Shown here: positions 47,116 through 58,900 of the stretch, piece by piece
Position numbering within the stretch: position 1 is the stretch's first letter
Layout: the number at the start of each line of letters is the position of its first letter
Source: Sipunculus nudus
Taxonomy: Eukaryota; Annelida; Sipuncula; Golfingiida; Sipunculidae
Assembly (NCBI GenBank): GCA_026874595.1
Contig: CM049320.1
Span: 41,102,714 to 41,166,713, forward strand
Reading direction: 5' to 3'
DNA length: 64,000 bases
Position numbers and translations under genes: made by a program
Notes under the pieces: generated by a model
Databases searched by the model: none
What the model saw: only the letters and a program-made list of their open reading frames with translations
What the model was told of the DNA's origin: nothing

Positions 47116-49875
47116 CTGTAATGGTCTTTTCTGCTTTTTCCAAGAAATGTCATAAAGTAAAAATATTTTGACCTTCATATCATAGTCAACAGTTCCTTAT
47201 AGGAAGGGGAATAATTTTAGCATAAATTCAGTCAAGTCATTTTCAAGATGGTGTCTCTACGGAACTTCAAATTGTGTGGATCGCAAAATTTGACAACTTC
47301 ATGTGTTTCTGTACATGATGTATTGTCTGTTACCAAATATCTTGGGAACTGCTGCAGCCTTCAGTTTCAAATTTCACAGCAATATTGATCATTTGACTGC
47401 TAAATGATTTCGACCTGCAGGTGGCGCCACCTGTGTTGACCTACTTTCTTCAGGCTGTAATGGTCTTTTCTGCTTTTTCCAAGATATGTCATAAAGTAAT
47501 AATATTTTGACCTTCATATCATAGTCAACAGTTCCTTATAGGAAGGGGAATAATTTTAGTATAAATTCAGTCAAGTCATTTTCAAGATGGTGTCTCTACG
47601 GAACTTCAAATTGTGTGGATCGCAAAATTTGACAACTTCATGTGTTTCTGTATATGATGTATTGTCTGTTACCAAATATCTTGGGAACTGCTGCAGCCTT
47701 CAGTTTCAAATTTCACAGCAATATTGATCATTTGACTGCTAAATTATTTCGCCCTGCAGGTGGCGCCACCTGTGTTGACCTACTTTCTACAGGCTGTAAT
47801 GGTTTTTTTCTGCTTTTCCAAGATATGTCATAAAGTATAAATACTTTGGCTTTCATATCATAGTCAACAGTTCCTTAGAGGAAGGGGAACAATTTGAATA
47901 TAAATTCATTCAAGTCATTTTCAAGATGGCATATCTACGGAACTTCAAATTGTGTCGATTGCAAAATTTGACAACTTGATGTGTTTCCATACATGATTTA
48001 TTGTCTGTTACCAAATATCTTGGGAACTGCTGCAGCCTTCGGTTTCAAATTACACAGGAATATTGATCATGTGACTGCCAATTGATTTTGACCTCCAGGT
48101 GGCGCCACCTTTGTTGACCTACTTTCTGCAGGACGAAATGGTCTTTTCCACTTCTTCCAAGATAAGTCCCAAAGTATTAATATTTTTGCCTTCATATCAT
48201 AGTCAACAGTTCCTTAGAGGAAGGGGAATAATTTTAGTATTAATTCAGTCAAGTCATTTTCAAGATGGTGTCTCTAAAAAACTTCAAATCTTGTCGATCG
48301 CAAAATTTGACAACTTGATGTGTTTTTATACATGATGTATTGTCTGTTACCAAATATCTTAGGAACATCTGCAGCCTTCAGTTTCAAATTTCACAGGAAT
48401 ATTGATCATTTGACTGCTTAATGATTTTGACCTGCACGTGGCGCCACCTGTGTTGACCTACTTTCTACAGGCTGTAATGGTCTTTTCTGTTTTTTCCAAC
48501 ATATGTGATTAAGTATTTATTTGTTTTAATCCACCAAAACAGAGTCTCCTCTGAGACCCTTGGACTGATCTTTCCGAAACCCGACATACTTGTTCCCTCA
48601 CCTATGTAGTTGTAGGTAAGAATGATGGGTGACCTTTCTGTGCAGTACAAACCTGGGTGTCTTTTAGATAACAGGCCAAATCTTAGGAGTGATTTATTGT
48701 ATTGAGCTGAAATTGTGCATATCCATAGATCTTGGACTCCTCCATCTTGTACGCAAGACTGGTGGTGCCATCTGCAATCGTTACAATCTGGCGTCCATTG
48801 GTACATTTTCTGTGGAAATTGCTCATATCTCAGAAGTGGTTGAAGGTATATTGGTCTGAAATTTGGCATGTCTATCTATCTTGGAAACTTTCTCATAAAC
48901 CAGACAGATGGCGCCACCTACCTTGTGCATTAGGACAGTGTCTACTTGGAAAGGAATGAATGGTATTTTCACATTCACCATTTTTTTTTATCACCTGCCA
49001 TCGTGCACAGTAATTCACAGAGTGAATATAAGACTCCTGGGTCTCTTGTTATATATAATTACGTGGTATTTTCTTTTTCAAATGTATTTTAGTAACCTGA
49101 TAATGTGCTTGTTTTTTCACCACTTTTTGTATTGAGGTGATATATATTTTGTAGGTAACTTGCTTAAGATAATGTGTAGTATCACTTAAAGGTTTTCGAG
49201 GAATCGTTGCCACTCCACTTTGTTTTATATAATTTGTGACGGATTATTTTTTTTAAAAGAGGGAGTGGTGTGTAACGTGCAGGTGGAACCTAAAACATTG
49301 CCGGTTTCGTATCCGACAGAACCTATCAGACGTGCTTCCGCCGGTCGCCGGTCATTCAGCCTTTAGCCCGTCAGACGGGCTTCCGCCAGACAGACTGTAA
49401 AATGGGGCGTTTGGCAGTGTCTCGAACAGACCGTCTAGACAGCTCAGCGTGTGCACACGTAATGACACGCCCCCCTCTGTATATATGCATTAGTTTAGTT
49501 GGCCTGGAATTTTCTCATAAAGATCTCACTGATTTATTCTGCTGTGTCCATAGATGGAAAATCTTTTTTAATACATATGATGGCATCGATGTCAAAACAT
49601 ATCAATTTGTATAGGCCTACTCGTAAACGTGAATCATCTCTTATAATTCTCATGGTATCCAGGATTCCTCCATAAATTAGTTGAGTTAATGTAGATACAA
49701 CATACTCAAAACGAGGCGGGATTCCCTAAGTTATAGATTTTGCACTTGTCGTGTAAAATGTTGCATTTTGTTACGCAGAAAGTATCATATCAAATACACG
49801 TGGAGAAGGATAGTAGTTCCAGCTGTTAGGATGAAGAATTTAGAATGTAAAACCCATTTGTTATGGAAAGCTTCC

Positions 49876-49884
49876 ACTTCCGGT
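49876..49884 (+). promoter_or_regulatory. ETS-type site upstream of the WD40 gene
   Basis: ACTTCCGGT lies about 31 bp before the start codon at 49915, in a TATA-less region. Such sites mark many housekeeping promoters. GC content rises upstream (49280-49480). Confidence 0.45.
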
Positions 49885-49914
49885 GCATGTGCACTTTGAC
49901 GGGGCATCCCCATC

Positions 49915-52900
49915 ATGCCAAAAACAGAGAAGACCTCGGTTGAGTTGGCGGTTAGAAAACTTCGCAAGAAGTTGCGACAAATCGAAAAGCTAGAACATGT
50001 GGATCGGTCTCTCACTGATGAAGAGTTAGAGAAGGTTCGTTAACCTCGAACTGAATGTGTGACATAATCCATAACTAACCCCTGGTGTACACGTGTAACA
50101 CAGGGGGGCAACACCCACTTCTGAAGAAGTGGTCCTTGAGCGATAATAGGGATTTGGATTGACGTTCTGTTTTGATGTCATAGGGTCCTTAATAATATGT
50201 TAAACTGGTACTACTGTAATTCCAATTTATTTCTCTGGACACTTGTTGCCTTAATTACAGTGCTCTTGAGGAGCGAGTATAGAACCCGGTTATGGACGAG
50301 GTTATGGGTGTATAAGGACGGACATAATGATGTTTAGGATTCGTGGGCAGAACTATAGAAACCGGGCTATAGCCTACCGCCGGTACAACGGGTGTCGCAT
50401 AATAAATTGTTTCCTGGAAAAGGCCGATACATATCATTTTCCTCAGAATTCCCGTATTTAATTTTGCTCATAGCTGGAGTTTATTATATTAGAGGAGGAG
50501 GGTAAAGCTTAATTTTCCTGTTAAAATAGTAAATGGTTTCCAATTTTTGCGATAGATGCCTCTTCAATCGGAGATATAAATGAACAAAACTTGCTCCTGC
50601 TGGTATCTCGTCTTCACGGCTCACTTAGTAACATGAGAGTCTAGAGATCGTAGGTTCGATTCCCGATTCAGGCGACTTCTGATGCTTAGTAGTTGATTAT
50701 GTTAGAAGAGTTGAGTGTAGGGACATTTACAGGGAAAAGTAGGAGTTAAAATAGGGAATAAGAGGACACAATTTTATTTTTATGTTCCTCAAAAAAAGCG
50801 AAGCCTGCGTTCTATAGTGGCTCCGATTCGTGTAATGGAGAAGTAAATATCATCAAGCATGTCATGGCTTTTCTTGATTACTACTTATTTGAAACGGTCC
50901 AGTCAGTTTAGACCCACCTTGGAAATGTAGACTGGATTCTATACTCGGACTGCACTCGATTCGTCCACATAGGGCATGAGCTTGTGTTTCATTTGGTATG
51001 AAAGCAAGAAAATATATGTGGCAGTTATGTAATGTCTTGTAATCAGTTATAACTTTTATGATCAAACAAAATGTCCCCATGTAATACAACCAATGTTATT
51101 AAGACTTTAATTTACTAGTGGTATCAATTTATAGATCTTACTTTTTTGAACCAATGATATTCATGATTTCTTCCTTTCAAACATTTGAGGATTTCATTTT
51201 TGGGTTCACACCAGAACCTGTAAAATTTAAGTACAGTATTTGTATTGTATGTAATACAAAATTATACTATTTTTGGTAATGTCTGGTAAAGGGGCCTAAT
51301 CACCTATAAAGCATGTTTAATTAACACGAAGAATAATATTTTCTCTTTGAAATAAATTAGTCCCTGGTACCTGCCAAAATATTGCAGTGAAACTGTTAGC
51401 TTCCTGATGTACATGAGTGTTAAAAACATTTGACCTGGCGCGACCACAGGCTTCAACATAAACATGTACAGTGCATGGGACCCCCTGCATCATCTGGGCC
51501 ACAACAAATGTCAATCAGGATATGCCCTGACTGACTTGGTCCCAAAAATGTAAAGCTTGTTCCTGCTGGCTGAAACTTATGTTGGGGGCATTGGGTCTGG
51601 GATCCAGTACATGACCTTTGCTCCCCTTGTTATTTATGTTTAGGTCCCTTGACCTATTGCATATACAGGTACCTCAATGAATTTACATTTGGCTAATAGA
51701 CCATAATGTCCATCCAGCAGAGATATATCAGAATACATGAAGGTCCATGTATGGCATGCATGCTCTAAATTGGACCTCTGGTCATGTGGCCTTGTTATTC
51801 TAAACAGATGCATGTGGACTGTGTCAGTGATGTAGTGGAGTCCAAACCATCTGAGTCTGAGTGCAAGTCCAAGTCTGAGTCATTGAGGTCCAAGTCCACC
51901 TTCTTCAAGTTTGAGTCAGCTGGAATCCAACTCAAAGTCCAAGTCCAATAAAAATCTCTTATAAAATGAAATTTAATAGGGAACTATGAGATTACTTTAA
52001 GAAGTATTTTTAATATAGTTTATACATGCCTTTTACTCTAAGGTTTAATTACATATAGCTCCAAATGCAAACCTGAAGCTTGATATAAACAGTAAAACTT
52101 CTGAATTACAGACACTGACGGGACCAGACATTTTGCCCACAATACAGAGGTGCCCTAAGTAGGGAGGTTATAGATTTTGGGACCTGCCAACAAGGGACTC
52201 CCTATATGTAGCCATAATTAATAGGGGCCCTTAGTACAGAGGTGCCCATAAGGAGAGGTTCCAATGTACATTCTTTTTTGTAATATTCTGTAGGTACTTT
52301 GCACATGTATATAAATGTCTTTATCATATGTGATAGAGCTTTCCTTCTGCTGGAATCAAGATGGACCTAATTTCTTGAGTCCTTCCGAAGTCCAAGTAAA
52401 TAGTCTGAGTCCCTAAAAAATGGACTTGAGTCCGGACTAGAGTCCTCCATCACTGGACTGTGTTTACTAACACACAAAACCATAACAAGGTGTTAAACAG
52501 TTACAGCTCAAATGGAGGTACTGAGACCATGTGCTGGGATGGTTTTGCCTGGAACCTTTTGTATGAATCAAAAGTGAACTGGTAGTGTGAAAGAATAGGC
52601 ATAATTTTGCTCCTGATTATGTCCCTTTAAGCAAGCTTGTAAAAAGTTGAGTGAAAATAAACAAGCCCCTAGTAAAATTGCCTGTGCCAGGTCACTGCTG
52701 GGTGGCAGTACATTTGGTTACTCCTAATTTACAAATGTTACAATTAGCCATAAGTCACCAAAAAAAAAAGCTCCTCTTACAACTTATTTTGTGCTACTTT
52801 GAACATAATAATTAACATGAAGAGTCTGTAATTCAGAGACTGTTATTAAGCTCATTAACAGCTCAAAGGGGTGCTTGGAGAGATGTGTTGTCTTAGAAAT

Positions 52901-55900
52901 AACTTGAAATAAATGACGGTAGCTTGATGATTGTATTCAAGGAAGTATTATTTGTCATATTCAGATATGCAAAAAAGAAGATATCCGTGAGGAGCTCCTG
53001 AGCCTGCTGCCAGAGCTGCCCTCTGGTGAGCCACATGAACACCAGGATGATGATTCCTCCTTTGACAGATCAGGAGGCTCTCAGCAACAAGACCATAATG
53101 TGTATGAGAAATATGAGCATCATGATGAGTACCCTACACAGCACAATGAGTACCCAGTACATGATGAGTATCCTACACAGCATGATGAGTACCTTGCACA
53201 AGATGAGTATCCTACACAGCATGATGAGTACCCTGCACAAGATGAGTATCCTACACAGCATGATGAGTACCCTGCACAAGAGACTTCTCACCGTCAGCCT
53301 GACCATGGACTGTCTTATAATCAGTCGGCTGGTGCAGTAGTCACTGAAGAGGATATAAATATAAAGGATCCACATTTTGGTGACAAAGCAGAAGAGATGA
53401 AGAGAGGAATGACTGACGAGAATGAAGGGAGGTAATTAAATAAATTGTAAAAAAGAAAATCAGGCTGACAGCAGTATCATGAGTTTATTCCAAGGAAGGA
53501 TTTTGTCTAACTCAAACATATAAACATATCATCACTAAATAATGTAATAAAAAAAGGTGTGAACAAAATTCATAACATTCCCCTCAAAAACAACTTTAGA
53601 ATAAATCTATACTTGCACTAGATAGAAGCTGTTTAACATATTGCTTGTTGCTATAGATTTACAATTTTGTATTACAGGAGAACTGCTGTAAGGAATTTTA
53701 ATGGTGTAGACATAATATGATAAAATAATTTCAAGAAAAATTTTACTCTAATTGAACAAAGTATGGATTCTGTTTGTAATGTGATTAAAAATGTATAAAG
53801 CCTCCATGGTGTCTTTTAATTTGTCCAAGTTTCCAAGTAGCACTTTGTTAATCTCTTGGGTTTGCCTTCAGTTTGTGTTGGTATCACATTTCTGATTTTA
53901 GGCCACATTTTGAACAAAGTGGAGATTCAAGTCCAATAAAGAAGAAGAAAGAAAAAGAGCAATCAAAACCTACAGGTAACATAGCCAATACTAATGCAGT
54001 GATGAAGTGAACAGATATAAACACAACTACATTGCTAATGGGAGTATTTTTATATACAACCTCATTAATACTGTAACCGGTAATACAAACACCTAAAGCA
54101 GGAACCATTGGATATAAATAATACAAAGTGGTAGCTTTAAAATCAATTAATTAATAGGTCTCGGGATAGCTGTTTCATATTTGGGTTTTAAAACCTGACC
54201 AAATGAGAACTTTACAATGTTACATTACCATTGTTCACCGATCAGTTCATAAGTTCTCAGTACAAAACCTTATAGAGGAATGCCTGCTGCGAAGAGAGTA
54301 TATGTGATTGATTAAAGGTGCCCATTCGTTTACCTTGTGAGAAAAAATTTATATGATTTCTGGCTTCCTCTGTGTATATATTAATGATCTAAGGGTAATT
54401 TTGGTTGTGAAAAGTTCTTATAATGCCTTTGTGAAGGATGTTTGAATTTTTTTATCAACAACATGTTTGTAAACATGGCAGTGTTGACAAACGGGGAAAA
54501 ACATGTAACCAAAGGTGGTAGGTTGCAAATATGCGGAGGTAGAAAGTCAGCTGTTGCAAAATGCCGTTTGTAAAGCTCTGGTTTATCTAACTTGCTGCCA
54601 GAAGCCCCTGTTGAATTTGTATTGATTGTTTTGGCAGCCCCCACATATTATAAACATGTTGATATGACCAAAGCAAGCAGCCTGTGAGAGGTGATATCCA
54701 CGGTTTCTGGCCTATTTTTATAAAAGCTCCATGGGATTACCTTTAGTTTATATAGGTCAGAAAGGTGATTGGGTCCCTTTGAATTTGTAGTGATGTTAAT
54801 CATTTCTAGTTTTCCTTCAGACTCGGACTACATTTATTTCATATTTTGATGAGACTTACTACTCTTTCAGTGTTTTGCACAAGGTCTTTTTTCTATGATT
54901 CATTTGAATAAAGGTTAGAGTATGCAATTCTTGTATTGCATTTTTACATAATTAAGATTTGTTATCAGTGGTGTAATCATGATAACTTTTTGAAGTAATC
55001 ATAAACATAATAGATTACATGCACACATTTTGATAATCGTAATTGTAATCATAATCAAAACTTTATAGTAATCATGTTCATAATTGATTTTATATATAAA
55101 GTGATCCCCCCATACCTGTATTTATATGACACTGTTTTGTTATTTTCCAGGTTCTATCAAGGCTAAGCCTTCAGGTGTGACGGAGGATTACCGACAGCTG
55201 GTCAAGCAGTGGAAGAAAAGCCTCCTGGAGGTGGTGGAGTTGAACGCCCACAATGACATCGTGCAGTGTCTGGACGCTGACCATCATCACATGGTCTCAG
55301 GAAGGTGAGGGAACTCAACTGGCCAGCCAATTCCTAGTCCAGAGTTCACTGAGAAGTAGAAAACACCCATAGGACACATCCTGATCCATCCAAAATGTAA
55401 TAAGTCTGCCCTAAACTTTTAGCTAACCTGTTGGCTTATGCAGGTCTGCAAAATTAGTCTTTATTTTAAAAAAGTCACATTTTTTGAGGATTTCCTAAAA
55501 AGATGCTAATTACTCCTTTTTCACTTTTTAGTGGACCTGTGAGCTTATGCGATGTTCTGGCGTCGTTAGTCCGCCGTCTGTATGTTAACCCATACTATCT
55601 TGGAAACGGCAAGAGTTAGCATCACAAAATTTTTTGCCAAAAATTAGTCATCTAAAAAACTCTATCAGATTTTGCTTATTTTTTGGCTAACTGCATTTTC
55701 AAAGATTTTGTAGGGAAAAAGCTAAAAATGCTTTAAAAATCTTCTTCTCTGAAACTGTTCAGCCAAATTGTCCAATATTTCACAGAAATGATTCCTGGAA
55801 CAATCTCTCACGTTTGTTTGAATGGTTTCAGTTTGCTGTTTTTGGCTGAGTTACAGGAAGCTGAACTTAGTCATTTGGCCAAAAAAGGATACTTAAATTA

Positions 55901-58900
55901 CTATACCAGAAATGGCTTGAGCTGTCATCACCAAATTTTATGCAAATGTTGGTCACATGACTCATATTTTAAATTAAGGTATTGTGATGAGGTATTGTGA
56001 TACCACCATCAACATTTTTTGTACAGGGGTCATCTGTCATCAGTACATAACCAATAATTTTTCAGGAATAGAAGGAGCTAGCAGCCCCAAATTTTATGCA
56101 AAAATCTGTCACATATCAAATGTTGTGGTATTGAGCTTTTTGTGACGCCACCTGTATTAACTTACATTTTATGGGGGAAAAGCTAAAAATCCTTTGCAAA
56201 TATTCTTCTCTGAAATCATTCAGCCAAATTGTTCAATATTTCACAGAAATGACCCCAGAGATGAGGTCTCTCAAGTTTGTTCAAATAGTTTGGGTTTGAT
56301 GAATTTTGGCTGAGTTACAGGAATTTGAACTTAGTCATTTGGCCAAGTAAGCATACTAACATAACTGTCTCAGAAATGACACCAAGTTTTGTGCAAATGT
56401 TGGTCACATGACTCATATTTAATATTGCAGTTTTTGTGGCACCACCTGCATGGACCTGTTTTTACAGGCAAAAACCTCATAATTTAAGCCTGTTTCAGCT
56501 TTAAATGTTTTATGATGAAATTTATAAGCTGAGTCATTTAATTTTTATAAGAATTATCCTAGGGTAGGGTTCTTTCAGTTGTATAAGAATATGTTGGATT
56601 CGTTGATTTTTGGTAGAGTTATAGAAAGCTGAAGTTGGTCTTTTGGCCATTAGTAAGCCTATTTTACACTGAGGTCTGCAGTAGTCTTCTTCTACAAAAC
56701 TGTTATTTCAACTTTTGTAACATTGCAAAAAAAAATAATTTTAAGGAGGCCTTTGTTCAAGTTTACTTAAATTATTTTTTACTGATTTATTGGACCTTTA
56801 ACAATGAAAGGCTGCATCATTTATTATTCTAAACATTTAGATTTAAAAAAATCTTATGAATACGTCAGCTTGAAAAAAATATTGTAGCAAAATTCTTTAA
56901 GTATGTTTAAACAGATTTACCAACAGGCCAAGATTGTGTCTTTATCTTTAAATAGCTTGGCAGACTACCAACTATTTCAGATTTGGCAACAGGCCAGAAG
57001 TCAGACTGGATCTATTTATAGCTTTGGAAGACTGCTTACTGTATCAGATTAGGCAACAGGTCAAGAGTTCACTCAGTGCAGCCAAGTACAGGTCAAGATT
57101 TCATTCAGTGCAGGACCTGTAGCTAGCAATTTGTTCTGGTTCACTCTGGGCAACTGCCTGCCTCATCTGAGCTTGGTAGCCCAGTGCACCTGACTCAAGA
57201 AAAGTTAGATGTATTGGCCTAACATTTTGACCTGTCCATGCATTTTTAATGCCTTTCTTGTACACAAGACTGGTATCACCACCTACAATGATTTCAGCAT
57301 ACAGTATGTCTCTGCTTATTTCTCAGGAGGGATTTGATATATCATACTGCATATCTCTACATCTTGGATAGCTTTGTCATATACAAGACTGCTGGGTCCA
57401 CCTACCAAATTTTTTTTGCAGTGTATATCCCTGCTTATTTCTTATGAGAGATTTGACATATCAGCTAGAAATTGGGCATATTTATACATCTTGGATAGCT
57501 TTGTCACATACAAGACTTGTGGCACCACGTACTGTGTTGGGTTTCATACATCTGTGCATATAGCTCAAGAGAGGTTTGAAGTATCTGCCTAAAATTTTAC
57601 ATCCATACATCTTCAATGACTTTCTCACACACAAGACTGGTGGTGGCACCTATAATCATATTTCTGTTGTGTACATCCATGCCAGTATTTTGGGAATTTT
57701 ATATATCCAGACACACTTATACAGTCACTGCATTCTCTGGACAGTCTCACAGTTTTCACAAATAACAACAAATTGATCAACAGTTTAACTTTCCTCCTGT
57801 TTTAACGAATGGAAAACATGGCCTTCATATGGTTCCTCTTACTTTTGAAATGAAATAACTATCAAGAGTTCGGCGGGCTTTCTCGTACTCCATGGCCGTA
57901 TCCTCTGTTACCCTGCGACCGGGACCTGGGTCAACTAACGTTTCAAAGAGTTCCTGGACATCTGGTCCAGCTAAATGCAATAACAATGCACGTTTCTGAC
58001 CTTCATTTTGGACTCCTTTTGCCGTCAGGAAATATTCAAAACTTTTAATCCAGCGATTCCAGCGTGGAGTGATCGTGGAGGTTTGATTCTTACAATCAAA
58101 CGGCTGTAAACCCGGTATATCCACTGAAATTGACGCCATGCTAATCTGCGAGGTCCAACTTATCACTTGTGGCCACTTTTATATATCCAGACACACTTAT
58201 ACAGTCACTGCATTCTCTGGACAGTCCCACAGTTTTCACAAATAACAACTCTGGTTTCAGCACCATAACTTCTCTACTTCCGGTTCCAATACCGTAAAAA
58301 TCCCAATCTATGCATTCACTGCCAATCGGGCCATTACATGCATTTCAATACATGACAGGGAGTGACTTGAGTGAGTTTAAAATGTTTAGTACTTGCATTG
58401 AACATGTGCATGTCACACATGTTATTGAAAATTAATTAAGTACTTTTCAACTGTTGGTCAAGCATGTTATCATGGACGCATTTTACCTAATGTATATCCC
58501 ATTGCACAGGTTTGCATTAGGCTTGTAGGCCTTGTTATATATTATTCCTTCACACATGGCTCATTCTTCCACAAAATTTCATTGACATTCATAGAGAGCT
58601 TTTGGAGGAACTGACAACAAACATACTGGTGGCTACTTATAGGACCACTTGCAATTAAGCATATTTTGTCTCCAGCATATCTTTTTGTTTCCATTTTCTG
58701 ACATGCAGCCAGATGGCTTGTTTTGTTTATACCAAAAACACGAAAATACATCTGGTGATGTGATTATAATGGTAAACAACCTTTATTATATATGGGTATT
58801 TTGATATGGAATTACTCTGAAATTTTATAATATTGAAATCCGATTTCCTAAGACTGAAATTGACATCCCACAAGTGTTTATCTGTTGATTTTCTTGTAGC

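Larger units (their letters stand above)
40120..48950. repeat. 339-bp tandem repeat array, split by an LTR element
   Basis: Monomers have AGGTGGCGCCACCT followed by TGTTGACCTACTTTCT. Palindrome positions are 40280, 40618, 47419, 47758, 48097 and 48437, with spacings of 338 to 341 bp apart from the gap holding the LTR element. Removing that element plus one target duplication leaves exactly 339 bp between 40618 and 47419. The array is bounded by similar 15-bp palindromes, GTTCACTCTGTGAAC (about 40125) and ATTCACAGAGTGAAT (about 49013), which may be its termini. Decayed cores occur at 48765 and 48908. No coding capacity. Confidence 0.85.

Noticed and set aside
48465-48869. 134-codon minus-strand frame as a gene
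   Set aside because: It lies at the end of the 339-bp tandem array, has no recognisable domain and is not repeated as a conserved frame.
50618-50675. tRNA gene
   Set aside because: A good B box is present, but no cloverleaf with paired acceptor and anticodon stems could be drawn. A SINE head is likelier.
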